Assembly (NCBI RefSeq): GCF_000974365.1 | Contig: NZ_BAZW01000010.1 | Span: forward strand, 1-64,000 | Source: Geofilum rubicundum JCM 15548 | GTDB taxonomy: Bacteria; Bacteroidota; Bacteroidia; Bacteroidales; Marinilabiliaceae | DNA length: 64,000 nucleotides | Reading direction: 5' to 3' | Part shown: one piece after another, positions 9,584-19,379 of the stretch | How the letters are laid out: each line of letters begins with the position of its first letter | Position numbering within the stretch: position 1 is the first letter of the stretch | Position numbers and translations under genes: made by a program | The notes under the pieces: generated by a model | The model's input: only the letters and a program-made list of their open reading frames with translations | Told to the model about the DNA's origin: nothing | Database searches by the model: none

Positions 9584-10279
9584 TTAATTTTTCTGAGGCT
9601 TATATAATTTCTCAAACTGACTCATGGCCAGTAGGTTCAGTAGCATCAGGCTGAAGGCGTAACCCACATCTTCAATGGGAATGGTTCCCCATCTGATGCC
9701 CAGGTTTTCGGCGTTATTGTACCAAACGACTTCGCCCTCTATCATGGTGCCGGTTAATAGGCTATTGACCAGGAAGAAGGGGATCATAATGACCAGAAAA
9801 GACAGATAGTATCTGTTGAGTATGCCCGTCTTATCAAACAATCCCCAAATAATAGCAAGCACAAGCAGAATGTAGTTGAAGCGGGTATAGGCTTTATCGA
9901 TATTCAAAGCAACAATGGCCACTAAAATCAGAATAATTGGCCACGACAACATCTTTACAGCACTATTACTTATTCTAAAATTGGGGAAATAGGCTTCCAA
10001 TACGTAATGAATGAAAATGGAGGCATAAGGGATGAGCATGAAAAAGAGCCATTCTTCAATTGGCAGACCAAAAATCACTAATTCAGAGTGGTACTCAGGA
10101 TTGAATCCCCAGACGCCGTCTCTGACAAAGAGGACATCGAAATAGATATAAACCGCCCCTACAAGGATGGTGGAGGGTAGCAGACTTTTCCATTTTTTGT
10201 AAAAACTGACTTTACGGTCGAAGCTCAGAACAAAGGGTATAAGAATGGAAAAAACCAAAATGGCGGTGTATAGCGGCAT
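9584..10279 (-). CDS. crtYcd: Lycopene cyclase, CrtYcd-type membrane protein
   Basis: A 231-residue polytopic membrane protein of the heterodimer-derived lycopene cyclase family. Both halves keep the diagnostic acidic motif: LPIEEW at 72-77 and IPIED at 200-204. Six to seven hydrophobic segments span the chain. It should close the ends of lycopene to form beta-carotene in the inner membrane. It lies 101 bases after crtW on the same strand, consistent with the order ketolase then cyclase in one transcript. Phytoene synthase (crtB), desaturase (crtI) and hydroxylase (crtZ) are not in the window. Confidence 0.9.
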   Translation of the reverse strand: MPLYTAILVFSILIPFVLSFDRKVSFYKKWKSLLPSTILVGAVYIYFDVLFVRDGVWGFNPEYHSELVIFGLPIEEWLFFMLIPYASIFIHYVLEAYFPNFRISNSAVKMLSWPIILILVAIVALNIDKAYTRFNYILLVLAIIWGLFDKTGILNRYYLSFLVIMIPFFLVNSLLTGTMIEGEVVWYNNAENLGIRWGTIPIEDVGYAFSLMLLNLLAMSQFEKLYKPQKN

Positions 10280-10355
10280 GTCTGTTTATGTTTTTATTGT
10301 TTTTTCTTAAACAATCAAATAGAGGGGATTGTTTTTGCTGATAATGGTTATTTTG

Positions 10356-10488
10356 CCTAACGACCTAACAACCTAATGGCCTATCGACCTAATGACCTAT
10401 CATCGCTTCGCGGGACTGCGCTTCGCTTGCCTCTCGACCTCTCGACCTCTCGACCTCTCGACCTCTCGACCTCTCGACCTATCGACCT
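10356..10488. repeat. Tandem 8-base repeat array, CCTAWCGA type
   Basis: On the + strand 10356-10403 holds six imperfect units (CCTAACGA, CCTAACAA, CCTAATGG, CCTATCGA, CCTAATGA, CCTATCAT), then a 26-base insert containing CGCTTCGC twice, then six perfect CCTCTCGA units (10430-10477) and one CCTATCGA. The array covers the 3' end and the stop of crtW. A relative of the same array lies at 39379-39522. Confidence 0.95.
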
Positions 10489-11205
10489 TTTAATCCGGTA
10501 CAGTTTCCACCAGGGCGTGTGGGGTGATGCATGGTGCTCATAATGGTAACCAAAAAAGAAGCACGACAAAAGAGCCCATAAATGATTGCGCTTTTGAGAT
10601 CTGGCCTTGTGGGGTTTCATCTCCTCGGTGTGTGGTCGGCGGTGGGGCCGGTAGGTGCCAAAGTAGAAAAGCTGAAAGGTGGATAGTATGGAGGGGGTGA
10701 TCCAAAGGACCAAGAGCTGTTGGTCACTGAAATAGAGCAGGCCAATGTTGTAAAGCGTAGCCATGATAAGAATTTGCCATATGGTGAGGTACTGCTTCAT
10801 GAAGGAAAACCACCAGATGAAAAAGTTCTGGTGCCCCGTATGATAATCCGGATCATCTTCGGTGGCCACGTGGGCATGGTGCAGGTGGTGCTTCTTCTTA
10901 AGTTGCGGGTACCAGAGTCCCGCATACAGGGTGGAGGACAGATACCCAAAGAAATTGTTAATGCGCTTGTTGCGCGAAATGGTTCCATGCATGGCATCGT
11001 GGCCCGTAATAAAGAGGCCGGTAAAAAGCCAGGTCTGTATTAAAAGATGCAGCCAAAACCAGACATCTGTCGGGTCAACTGGCTGGTATAGCAGTATGTA
11101 TCCCAGGTGGGATGCCCAGCTAATCAAAACTAAGAGTGCAATTATAATCCCCATGGCTGAACGGTTATTGTTATTTCCATTGAAGCGACTTCCGAAAGAA
11201 GGCAC
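10381..11205 (-). CDS. crtW: Beta-carotene ketolase, CrtW family, with repeat-encoded tail
   Basis: Adds 4-keto groups to beta-ionone rings (beta-carotene to echinenone/canthaxanthin). It is a di-iron membrane fatty-acid-hydroxylase-like protein: HDAMH at 69-73, HHLHH at 106-110 and HYEHH at 221-225, with the ketolase signature SPHTPWWKL just after. The normal C-terminus is near residue 240. The last 34 residues (SIGREVERSRG, repeated) are encoded by the 8-base tandem array and are probably not functional. The chain ends at a TAG inside the array. Operon with the cyclase and the DUF2867 reductase is likely. Confidence 0.92.
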   Translation of the reverse strand: MPSFGSRFNGNNNNRSAMGIIIALLVLISWASHLGYILLYQPVDPTDVWFWLHLLIQTWLFTGLFITGHDAMHGTISRNKRINNFFGYLSSTLYAGLWYPQLKKKHHLHHAHVATEDDPDYHTGHQNFFIWWFSFMKQYLTIWQILIMATLYNIGLLYFSDQQLLVLWITPSILSTFQLFYFGTYRPHRRPHTEEMKPHKARSQKRNHLWALLSCFFFGYHYEHHASPHTPWWKLYRIKRSIGREVERSRGREVERSRGKRSAVPRSDDRSLGR

Positions 11206-11357
11206 CTGCTTTATGGTATCTGTCTTTTTAAGCCTGATTAAAAGTAAGGCTTTTTTATCGCACTATGAATAACAGTTATTTTCCTTTTATGTTTAGGAGC
11301 CTTCACCATCAGGTCATAACAAACAGCAGGTAATGCCCAATGAGCGCCCTGAGAGGC

Positions 11358-12230
11358 TTAAAGGACATCCAACTTTGACTTTTCCCGACGGATAAATGTG
11401 CCTAAATCGCCTGGTTTTTTATGGGTTAATCGTTCATAAATACTTGAAATTTCGGGTTCTTTTTGAAATCTGGGTAAAAAATGAAGAAGAATCATAACCA
11501 TTATCATGCCTTTGGGCATTCCTTCCTGGTGTTTCATCCGGTAAAAACGGAATGGGTTGATATTTCTATAGCGCAAGGGATTCCGGATAATCTCATTTAT
11601 CAGATGGGTGACTTCCTGAAAATTTTTGTTTTCATAGCCGGTTATTTCCAGTGCCTGATTTTTGTAGATCTCGAATTGATCAAGAAGCAGGGCACCAAGT
11701 TCTCCAATATTATCGGCATCCACCCAATTGAACCTGGCACTACCCGCTGGCAGAATGATTTCCCGCTTTGTTTGGATGTCAGACAGCAAGGTTGTTGTCA
11801 GGTTTTGCATGAAATAACTCGGCCGAAGAAAAATGTGATTCAAACCATAGTCTTTGATCAATTGCTCTATCTTGTTATGGGGAATGACCTTACTTTTCTC
11901 GGCGCCTTGCACCGACAAAAAGACAATGTCTCTGATATGGCTCTTTTTAATGTACTCAAGAAGAGGTCTGAAATTTTTTTCAATGTTGGACAGATGGGGC
12001 GGCCTCAATAAGAAAACCCTGTCCATTCCGCTTAAAGCGGAATAGGTGTCAGGATTTTCAAAATCAAAGTGCCGCAAATTCAGGTTTGAGAAATCTTTAA
12101 AAAGAGCGCTCGCTTTCCCGACATCTCTGACACCGACAAAAATTTCATGCGGCAAATCGCTCTTTGATAAATGTTTAGTGACTTCATAACCTATGTTACC
12201 GGTGGCACCGGTAATGAAAAGATGCTTCAT
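11358..12230 (-). CDS. NmrA-like NAD(P)-binding protein
   Basis: A 290-residue protein of the atypical SDR group. It starts with the nucleotide-binding motif FITGATGNIGYEV (residues 4-16) and has the NmrA/YtfG-type pattern (IFVGVRD, DRVFLLRPPHLSN, FLRPSYFMQNL, EITGYENKNFQEV). No signal peptide. Family members bind NAD(P) as redox sensors or act as quinone reductases; the lack of clear catalytic Tyr-x3-Lys favours a regulatory or atypical role. It lies just after the patatin gene on the same strand (20 bases from the patatin stop at 12251), so the two may be co-transcribed. Function is not set. Confidence 0.85.
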   Translation of the reverse strand: MKHLFITGATGNIGYEVTKHLSKSDLPHEIFVGVRDVGKASALFKDFSNLNLRHFDFENPDTYSALSGMDRVFLLRPPHLSNIEKNFRPLLEYIKKSHIRDIVFLSVQGAEKSKVIPHNKIEQLIKDYGLNHIFLRPSYFMQNLTTTLLSDIQTKREIILPAGSARFNWVDADNIGELGALLLDQFEIYKNQALEITGYENKNFQEVTHLINEIIRNPLRYRNINPFRFYRMKHQEGMPKGMIMVMILLHFLPRFQKEPEISSIYERLTHKKPGDLGTFIRREKSKLDVL

Positions 12231-12250
12231 GGGTGTCCTCGTTATCTTGT

Positions 12251-13154
12251 TTAGCTATTCCTCAACCAATCTTGCAGGGCTGGCAGCACTTCTTCCATTT
12301 GTTGCAGGGCGCTGTCGTAGGACTTTCGCAAAATGTCGGGATTGTTCTCCAGACGCGATACTATAGAGTTTTGGGAGGGTCGAATGACGAAAACCCTGCC
12401 TTCTGCTTCCAGCCGGTCCAGTTGGTCGAGGGTTTGGTTGTATTCATGGGCACGCGCTTTAATGCGCTCCACCAATTGGGGATAATGGCGATAGACCAGC
12501 CTGAGCATCCAGTCGTTCCTGACAGGCTTTTTGCGATAGCCTTTGGGGCGTGTGAGCACAACCACCGCTCGCTCATTGCCATCCGCCAAGCTTTGTTGAC
12601 TGGGATGGAATCGCTCAGTCCGCCATCCATATACAACTGGTTGTCAATGTTTTTTGGGCGGGCGATAAAGGGCAGTGAGGAGGTCGCCGTCAGCCAATCC
12701 CGAAAAGCGATGGGATTATTGGTCTTGAGTGCTTTGTATTCCGGCTTTCCGGTGCTGATGTTGGTCACCACCACATGAAGACGGGACGATGATTGGTTGT
12801 AGGCCTCATAGTCGAAGGGGATAATTTGCGTGGGGATGGTATGGTACACAAAGTCCCAGTCGAAATAGGAACCCCGTTTCAGGTAGTTGCCCAGACTGCA
12901 ATAGCGTTTGTCTTTAACAAAGCGGTTGACCTCCAGATTGCGCTGATACTGGCGGGACACGTAAGAGACGCTGTAAGCGGCGCCTGCCGATACGCCTATT
13001 AAGTAGTCGAAAAACAACTGGTGCTGCATCATGCGTCGAGCACGCCGGCGGTATAAACGCCTCTGAATCCGCCGCCTTCCAATACCAGGGCAACGCCTTT
13101 AATGGCGCCATCTTTATCTAATGACAGGGTGTTTTGGGTTGCTTGTGTGCTCAC
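12251..13154 (-). pseudogene. Patatin-like phospholipase (DUF6363-type), frame broken twice
   Basis: Three overlapping frames together give one patatin protein of about 301 residues. Frame one, from a GTG at 13154, holds the oxyanion-hole motif KGVALVLEGGGFRG and ends at a TGA after GVLDA near 13030. Frame two continues MMQHQLFFDYLIGVSAGA, with the nucleophile in GVSAG, and the Asp of the dyad in YMDGGLSDSIPV. Frame three continues ADGNERAVVVLTRPKGYRK to the end. Adding one base at about 13032 (GCATGATG to GCAATGATG) and one at about 12588 (GCTTGG to GCTTTGG) restores the whole family sequence. Predicted cytoplasmic lipid acyl hydrolase. Both lesions look like sequence error. Confidence 0.85.
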
Positions 13155-13219
13155 TTTGAAATTAGGTTTGTCTTTTATTAATTTTTCAAACAGGGGGAGG
13201 ATTATGGTCGATTAAATAG

Positions 13220-13741
13220 TTAGCCCAGAGCCTCCTTTTCATGGCGGATGCTGAGATTCAGCCAATCACTTAATTTGGCGAGTTCCTCCTCTGCTGCTTC
13301 GCGATTTTTGAATTTGCAAATGGCCTGGCCTTGCCGGCTGTTGCCGTCATGAATAAAAATACGCCAATCGGGTTCGGACACGTCCACCGATCGGTTGCTC
13401 ATGCTGTAAACCCGGTAAGCCATCCGGGCGTGGGTCAATCTCAATTGCATTTTTCGGTGTACATATTTCCACTTTCCCACCTTCCATATGCCCCAAAGGT
13501 TATTGTAGAATTTGATGCGAAAGTGTTCGGTATCTATGGCGCATCCGGCTGCAGAGAAGGCCATGAAACTGCCCAGCAGGAGGAGTATCCATCCGGAGAT
13601 GGATAAATGAATGGTAAAAACACCTACGATCATCAAAAAGGAGCCAACGACACCGCCTGACGGACCAAAACTTTTATCCAGGCGATAATGGATCACCTTA
13701 GGCTCTGGTTGGGGAGCCTTATTTGAAGTTGAAATGTTCAA
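13220..13741 (-). CDS. Small membrane protein of unknown function
   Basis: Not recognised. About 173 residues from the proposed TTG at 13741: a short polar start, two hydrophobic segments (GGVVGSFLMIVGVFTIHLSI and GWILLLLGSFMAFSAAG), then a soluble C-terminal part of about 100 residues with many Lys, Arg and Trp. The frame is open to an ATG at 13798, but codons between 13798 and 13784 lie inside the strong GH43 terminator hairpin, so the ATG is an unlikely start. It precedes the patatin gene on the same strand by 65 bases. Confidence 0.6.
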   Translation of the reverse strand: MNISTSNKAPQPEPKVIHYRLDKSFGPSGGVVGSFLMIVGVFTIHLSISGWILLLLGSFMAFSAAGCAIDTEHFRIKFYNNLWGIWKVGKWKYVHRKMQLRLTHARMAYRVYSMSNRSVDVSEPDWRIFIHDGNSRQGQAICKFKNREAAEEELAKLSDWLNLSIRHEKEALG

Positions 13742-13783
13742 TTTGTTGATTTTTGTCGAATAATAACGACTAAAGGTACAAAA

Positions 13784-13815
13784 AAAAGAGACGATCAAAA
13801 ACGATCGTCTCTTTT
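13784..13815 (-). terminator. Rho-independent terminator after GH43
   Basis: Perfect 13-base stem AAAAGAGACGATC/GATCGTCTCTTTT with a six-base loop. Read on the minus strand it is followed by an unbroken T run, and it lies about 57 bases after the GH43 stop at 13872. It could also act on the + strand but no + gene reads into it. Confidence 0.9.
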
Positions 13816-13871
13816 AAGAACAGAACCAAACTTACTCAAATGAATCAACCCGAAGGCTGATTTTTTGTCAA

Positions 13872-14813
13872 CTACTCAGCAGGCTGAACCCCTTCTGAGG
13901 TCATTATTACGCGTTTCAGGGTGCCATCTTCGTTGTAGTGAAGATAATCCACACAGACCGAGCGCCGGTAACTGCTGCCGGCTGTTGGGAGAGAACCGTT
14001 GTGATAGATAAAATAGTCTTTGCCTTTATATTCAATAATGCTTTGGTGATTGGTATTGCTGTTGCCAGCCACTTCGTTCAAAATATCTTTGAACTCCCAG
14101 GGGCCGGTCAGACTTTTACTCATGGCGTAAGCGGTCTTTTCAGGAAATTGATAGGCATAGGTCAAATAATACCAGTCGCCTTTTTTATGAATGTAAGGGG
14201 CTTCGGTAAAATAGGGTAGATCGATGGTTTGAATGGGGCCATCCAGCTCAATCAGGTTGTCTTTCAGCTTGGCATAGTAACAAACAACGTTCCCCCAAAA
14301 AATGTAGGCTTCCCCATTGTTATCAATATAGACGGCCGGATCTATGTCGTCCCAATAGCTCGACGAGTGCTCGGTGGTCATGTCGTTGGTCACCAGGGCA
14401 GCGCCAATGGCATCCTTAAAGGGACCCGTGGGAGAATCTGAAACAGCCACCCCCATTGATTTGCCGGGTATGGTGCCATGCTCAACAGTGACGTACCAGT
14501 AAAATTTCCCGTCTCTTTCAACCACGTGCGAGGCCCAGGCCTGACCATCTGCCCATTCAAAGGCAGAAGCCGGGAAAGCACCTTCTTCTTTCCAGTTAAC
14601 CATATCAGTGGATGAAAAAATGAGCCACTCGTTCAGGACATAGTGGTTCTGGTCGGGCAGTGCCTCATCATGCCCTACGTAGAGGTAAACGGTGTCATTG
14701 TAGACTACGGCTGCAGGATCTGCTGTGTATTTATGGGTAATTACCGGATTTTGGGCCAGGATTGCTGTTGATACAATAGCTGCCAACAGGGCGATCAATG
14801 TTAGACTTTTCAT
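13872..14813 (-). CDS. Secreted glycoside hydrolase family 43 protein
   Basis: A 313-residue protein from the ATG at 14813, which opens directly with a signal peptide (MKSLTLIALLAAIVSTAILAQ). The frame is open to 14876 but the extra 21 residues are Lys-rich and unlike a leader. The five-blade propeller shows the GH43 triad: general base Asp in TADPAAVVYNDTVYL, pKa-modulating Asp in DIDPAVYIDNNGEAY, and general acid Glu in TEAPYIHKKGDWYYL. Members cleave arabinans and xylans. It is close in length to single-domain arabinosidases and xylosidases. It is transcribed away from aconitase and ends in a strong terminator, so it is monocistronic. Confidence 0.92.
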   Translation of the reverse strand: MKSLTLIALLAAIVSTAILAQNPVITHKYTADPAAVVYNDTVYLYVGHDEALPDQNHYVLNEWLIFSSTDMVNWKEEGAFPASAFEWADGQAWASHVVERDGKFYWYVTVEHGTIPGKSMGVAVSDSPTGPFKDAIGAALVTNDMTTEHSSSYWDDIDPAVYIDNNGEAYIFWGNVVCYYAKLKDNLIELDGPIQTIDLPYFTEAPYIHKKGDWYYLTYAYQFPEKTAYAMSKSLTGPWEFKDILNEVAGNSNTNHQSIIEYKGKDYFIYHNGSLPTAGSSYRRSVCVDYLHYNEDGTLKRVIMTSEGVQPAE

Positions 14814-15009
14814 TTGTTTGCTTTTTATAGGTTTCTGTGTGACAATTTTAGATATTTTTTTTGGAGAAGGCTTCATCTTTTTTGGGTCGGCGTGTGCTTT
14901 TCAACAAGTGTCCCCATTTATTACAAATTTGTCCCCGATGGAGACCAGTTAAGCGAACAAAACAAAATACAAGTTGTAACTGTTGTTTAAATGATTGACA
15001 ATTTTTCCG

Positions 15010-15017
15010 TATTTTTG
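15010..15017 (+). promoter_or_regulatory. Predicted -7 element for aconitase
   Basis: TATTTTTG fits the Bacteroidota -7 consensus TAnnTTTG and lies 41 bases before the aconitase ATG. No well-spaced -33 TTG is present, so confidence is modest. Confidence 0.45.
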
Positions 15018-15058
15018 AGCTAATAAATAAAAAAACTGATATTAATCACTATTTGACT

Positions 15059-17326
15059 ATGGCATTCGACATTGACATGATTCGCAGGGTATATGCCCAA
15101 TTTGGAGAGAAGGTGGACCAAACACGCCAATTTTTAAACCGGCCACTCACGCTGACTGAAAAAATTCTTTATGCCCACCTCTCCGGTGAATGGCCCCATC
15201 AACCTTTTGAACGTGGAAAATCTTACGTGAATTTTGCTCCCGACCGGGTAGCCATGCAGGATGCTACTGCTCAAATGGCGCTGCTGCAATTTATGCAAGC
15301 CGGACGCGATAAAGCGGCCGTGCCTTCTACAGTTCATTGTGATCACCTTATTCAGGCCAAGGAAGGGGCTACAGTGGATTTGAAAAATGCGCTGAATTCG
15401 AGTAAGGAGGTCTTTGATTTTCTGGCTTCTGTCTCTAATAAATATGGCATTGGTTTTTGGAAACCGGGCGCAGGTATCATTCACCAGGTGGTGTTGGAAA
15501 ACTATGCCTTTCCGGGAGGAATGATGATTGGTACCGATTCTCACACGGTGAATGCCGGTGGACTGGGCATGGTGGCCATTGGTGTAGGGGGTGCCGATGC
15601 GGTGGATGTAATGGCGGGCATGCCGTGGGAGCTTAAGTTTCCGAAGTTGATAGGTGTGAAACTGACTGGCCAATTGAATGGATGGACCTCTTCTAAGGAT
15701 GTCATTTTGAAAGTGGCAGGCATTTTAACCGTTAAAGGAGGTACCGGAGCCATTCTGGAATATTTTGGCGAGGGTGCCAGAAATTTATCGGCCACAGGTA
15801 AGGGAACCATTTGTAATATGGGTGCCGAAATTGGTGCTACTACCTCCACTTTTGGTTACGATGAAACCATGGCGGAGTATCTGATAGGTACAGACCGCAA
15901 AGAGGTGGCTGAACTGGCTGATGGTATTAAGGAACATCTGACAGGGGATGCGGAAGTGTATGCGCAGCCTGAAAAATATTTTGATCAGGTGATTGAGATC
16001 AACTTGTCCGAACTGGAACCGCATATCAACGGACCGTTTACCCCCGACCGGGCTACACCTTTGTCGCAGTTTGCCGAGGAGGTGAAGAAGAACAACTGGC
16101 CTAAGGAATTGGAAGTCGGTTTGATTGGCTCTTGCACCAACTCGTCGTACGAAGATATTTCGCGGGCGGCATCGATTGCCCGACAAGCGGTGGATAAAAA
16201 ACTAAAAGCAAAGTCTGAATTTACCATTACACCGGGTTCTGAGCAGGTGCGTTTTACGGTGGACCGGGATGGCTTTTTGAATGATTTTGATAAAATTGGC
16301 GGTGTGGTGCTGGCCAATGCCTGCGGTCCGTGTATCGGACAATGGGCACGTCATACAACGGATCCCAACCGTCGCAACTCCATCATTACGTCCTTTAACC
16401 GGAATTTTGCCAAGCGTAATGATGGCAACCCCAATACGCATGCATTTGTGGCCTCACCGGAGGTGGTGACGGCTTTTGCCATTGCGGGCGATCTGACCTT
16501 CAATCCGATGACGGATACATTGATCAATGAGGAGGGCCAGGCGGTGAAGCTGGATGAACCTCAGGGACTGCAAATGCCCCCCAAAGGTTTTGCGGTGGAG
16601 GATGCGGGTTACCAGGCACCTGCCAAAGATGGCAGTCAGGTGGAGGTGCTGGTGGATCCCAAATCGGAAAGATTGCAGTTGCTGGAGCCCTTTGAGCCCT
16701 GGAACGGTGAGAATCTGACCGGACTGAAGCTGTTGATCAAGGCCAAAGGGAAGTGTACCACCGACCATATTTCGATGGCGGGACCATGGTTGCGTTTCCG
16801 GGGACACATTGACAATATTTCGAACAATATGCTGACCGGGGCCATTAATTACTTTAATGATGCCAGTGATAAGGTGAAAAATCAACTGACCGGGGAGTAT
16901 GATTCTGTACCTCAGGTTCAACGCACTTATAAGGCGGCTGGTGTTGGTTCTGTTGTGGTGGGCGACCATAACTATGGTGAGGGCTCATCCCGCGAGCATG
17001 CGGCCATGGAGCCGCGTCATTTGGGTGTAAAGGTTGTTTTGGTGAAGAGTTTTGCGCGTATCCATGAGACCAACCTGAAGAAGCAAGGTATGTTGGGACT
17101 TACTTTTGAGAATGAAGCAGATTATGATCTGATTCAGGAGGATGATACCCTTAATCTCATTGATTTGGCGGATTTTGCCCCGGATCGACCCATCACGGTT
17201 GAACTGGAACATGCCAATGGTACCAAGGATACTTTTAAAACCTTGCATACCTATAATGAACAGCAGATTGAATGGTTCAAGGCGGGTTCTGCTTTAAATC
17301 TGATTAAACTGGAGAATGCCAGGTAA
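15059..17326 (+). CDS. acn: Aconitate hydratase
   Basis: Isomerises citrate to isocitrate in the TCA cycle using a [4Fe-4S] cluster. The 755-residue length and start ([20 protein letters not shown]) are of the mitochondrial-type aconitase. Cluster cysteines are in [11 protein letters not shown] and [11 protein letters not shown]; the swivel domain has [15 protein letters not shown] and [17 protein letters not shown]. An upstream TTG at 15053 is in frame, but the ATG at 15059 fits the family. It stands alone between GH43 and the DUF3857 genes, with a strong terminator after it. With fumC it gives two TCA genes in the window. Confidence 0.97.
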   Translation: MAFDIDMIRRVYAQFGEKVDQTRQFLNRPLTLTEKILYAHLSGEWPHQPFERGKSYVNFAPDRVAMQDATAQMALLQFMQAGRDKAAVPSTVHCDHLIQAKEGATVDLKNALNSSKEVFDFLASVSNKYGIGFWKPGAGIIHQVVLENYAFPGGMMIGTDSHTVNAGGLGMVAIGVGGADAVDVMAGMPWELKFPKLIGVKLTGQLNGWTSSKDVILKVAGILTVKGGTGAILEYFGEGARNLSATGKGTICNMGAEIGATTSTFGYDETMAEYLIGTDRKEVAELADGIKEHLTGDAEVYAQPEKYFDQVIEINLSELEPHINGPFTPDRATPLSQFAEEVKKNNWPKELEVGLIGSCTNSSYEDISRAASIARQAVDKKLKAKSEFTITPGSEQVRFTVDRDGFLNDFDKIGGVVLANACGPCIGQWARHTTDPNRRNSIITSFNRNFAKRNDGNPNTHAFVASPEVVTAFAIAGDLTFNPMTDTLINEEGQAVKLDEPQGLQMPPKGFAVEDAGYQAPAKDGSQVEVLVDPKSERLQLLEPFEPWNGENLTGLKLLIKAKGKCTTDHISMAGPWLRFRGHIDNISNNMLTGAINYFNDASDKVKNQLTGEYDSVPQVQRTYKAAGVGSVVVGDHNYGEGSSREHAAMEPRHLGVKVVLVKSFARIHETNLKKQGMLGLTFENEADYDLIQEDDTLNLIDLADFAPDRPITVELEHANGTKDTFKTLHTYNEQQIEWFKAGSALNLIKLENAR

Positions 17327-17396
17327 GGGGTTCTTGGATGAAGACAGCCATTGACGAAGTTTATACTTGATTTGAGCTTGTAAATATTTTATTGTG

Positions 17397-17432
17397 AAAA
17401 AATCCCCGGAGCCTGAGCTCCGGGGATTTTTT
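17397..17432. terminator. Bidirectional terminator between aconitase and DUF3857 gene
   Basis: Perfect 12-base GC-rich stem AATCCCCGGAGC/GCTCCGGGGATT with loop CTGA, flanked by A on the left and T on the right, so both strands read stem plus T run. It separates convergent genes ending at 17326 and 17431. Confidence 0.95.
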
Positions 17433-19335
17433 ATGCTTTTCGTTTCAAAATCACTTTGGCGTTGTCCACTTTCTTAATTTGCCGCAGCGTTTCCTGTAAT
17501 TCTGTATATTCATCTTTGGGAATGTCCTTGTTATTGAGGGAGAATTGTCGGGTAAAAACAAGGCGATTGTCCTTTACTTCGCAACTGTACTGGTAGCTGA
17601 AGTAGTTGTTCTCAATTTTTTTGGCCTCCGGGAAGTGTTCGACTTCGAAGTTTTCCGGAATATTGAGGTGAACACGTGAAATCTCTGTCAGGGGATAGGG
17701 AAATTGAACATCAAAAGCACGTTCTTCTGAGGGAGGTAATTTAATTTTTAAAGGACTCAATTGGTTGAGGGGTACAAATAAGCGGTCGCCTGCCCGACTG
17801 GCATATTGGCCGGCACTAAATTGAATGGTTAATAAGGCACTTGCCTTCTCATCTCCCTCGTTGGTCAGGTTGAAGTTGTTTATGGTCAGGTTGTTGACAG
17901 GCAGATGGGTGAGCAGATAATCCTTTTGCATCTTTTCGGTTCCCATGGTGAGGAAGCCGTATTCTTCAAACAGCAAACCGGAGGCATGAATGGCATAGTC
18001 GGCCGTGGCATCTCCGTTTGGATCAATCTTAAGGGTCAATTGCTTATCCAGGATATTGCTTTCCTTGTCATATCCGGGCATATCCACCAATTCGCCACCG
18101 TTTTCTCCTACCAGCAAAGCTTTGCGATTGGCTATGGCCGATCCTACATAACCGAAGGGATTGTAGGGGTTGGTACATTCCAGCCAAATGGTGTCCTTGT
18201 CCATAGGTACGGCTAAAATCGCATGATTGGTCTGATCAGCGGATGCAAAATCGGTGAATCGGATCCGTTGGTTGTCTGCTCCTATCTCTGCATAGTAGGA
18301 AGGTATGTCTATGGCCGATAGCAGGGAGCGGGTGTAATTGCTGAGGGCTTTGCAATCACCGTAACCATATTGATCCACATCTGCTGCCTGCATAGGTTGA
18401 AAGCCTTGTATGCCGACACTGATGCAGACATACCTGGTTTTGTGTTGCATGTATTGATATACTGCTTTGACTTTGTCCCGGGTGGTTGGCAAGCTGTCTG
18501 TCATCGCCTGAATGCGGTCGATGGTGGCCGCAGGTAGCTGTGTGGTCCCCTCTATGAGGCTTTTCACCCAATTGCCGTACCCCTGCCATGTGGTGTATTC
18601 TCCGGAGTACCCCTTATAATCGTATTCCACAGGGGTTAGAGAAATATAGGGAAAGACAGAACGAAAGTCGGGAGCGTAGGCTTCTCTTTTTAAGGCCTGG
18701 AAATCTTTTAGGGTCCATTTCTGCTGCCAGGTGTTGACATCCGGCTCTGTTTTATGGGTGATAAAGTCATGGTTCTGTGCCATGTAGGTGTAGGTCAATT
18801 CTTTGGGGGTGGTGTATTGAAGAGAGGCCTCTTCAACTGCTACGCCATATCCTTCAACGGGCACCCAAAAGTCGATGTGAAGGATGCCGGTGGTAGTAGT
18901 GGAGTAGGTGTATTCTACGGTATAAGGGTATTTGTTAATTTTCGGGGCATAGAACATGGAGCGACTGTCGCTGTAAAAAACGAAATCCTGAAAGTCCGAA
19001 TAGTCGACGTAATCTTTCTTTTTAATTTGTTGGACAAGGTCGCCCTGAGCATCGTATATTTTCCCAGAAACATGGTTAATTTTGGTATCATCGGTATAGG
19101 AAAGTTGAAACAGACCAGCAGATTCACCTTGTTTGTTGAGCACAGTTATGGCTACCGCTACAGTGGTCTTAATTTTGTCAACAGATACACGTTCAATGTC
19201 TTTATGGTAGTAACGGTAGATGGCATGGGCATTTTTTTCCAGATTGGCAGGTACCGTCGAATAACCCGACTGGTGCTTTTGGCCGGAAATGACAACTGTT
19301 GTCATTAATAAAAGGAACGAAAGGGTAGTTCTCAT
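17431..19335 (-). CDS. DUF3857/transglutaminase-like exported protein (copy 1)
   Basis: A 634-residue protein with signal peptide (MRTTLSFLLLMTTVVISGQ). Residues about 55-210 are DUF3857; residues about 265-380 are a transglutaminase-like core with the Cys in QYGYGDCKALSNYTRSLL and the His in ADQTNHAILAVPM, followed by ECTNP with the Asp/Asn position. A beta-rich C-terminal third follows. Such proteins are widespread in Bacteroidota and thought to be periplasmic; their substrate is unknown. It lies 44 bases after a second, divergent copy on the same strand, and the two probably share the promoter near 21459-21487. Confidence 0.9.
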   Translation of the reverse strand: MRTTLSFLLLMTTVVISGQKHQSGYSTVPANLEKNAHAIYRYYHKDIERVSVDKIKTTVAVAITVLNKQGESAGLFQLSYTDDTKINHVSGKIYDAQGDLVQQIKKKDYVDYSDFQDFVFYSDSRSMFYAPKINKYPYTVEYTYSTTTTGILHIDFWVPVEGYGVAVEEASLQYTTPKELTYTYMAQNHDFITHKTEPDVNTWQQKWTLKDFQALKREAYAPDFRSVFPYISLTPVEYDYKGYSGEYTTWQGYGNWVKSLIEGTTQLPAATIDRIQAMTDSLPTTRDKVKAVYQYMQHKTRYVCISVGIQGFQPMQAADVDQYGYGDCKALSNYTRSLLSAIDIPSYYAEIGADNQRIRFTDFASADQTNHAILAVPMDKDTIWLECTNPYNPFGYVGSAIANRKALLVGENGGELVDMPGYDKESNILDKQLTLKIDPNGDATADYAIHASGLLFEEYGFLTMGTEKMQKDYLLTHLPVNNLTINNFNLTNEGDEKASALLTIQFSAGQYASRAGDRLFVPLNQLSPLKIKLPPSEERAFDVQFPYPLTEISRVHLNIPENFEVEHFPEAKKIENNYFSYQYSCEVKDNRLVFTRQFSLNNKDIPKDEYTELQETLRQIKKVDNAKVILKRKA

Positions 19336-19379
19336 AGGTGGCTGATTAATAGCGGTTAGGTCAGGTTTGTGGGCAGATA

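Noticed and set aside
11231-11260. Hairpin AAGCCT/AGGCTT followed by TTTT upstream of crtW.
   Set aside because: The T run is on the + strand where no gene reads; crtW is on the minus strand and begins just after it, so it is not a terminator for a known gene.
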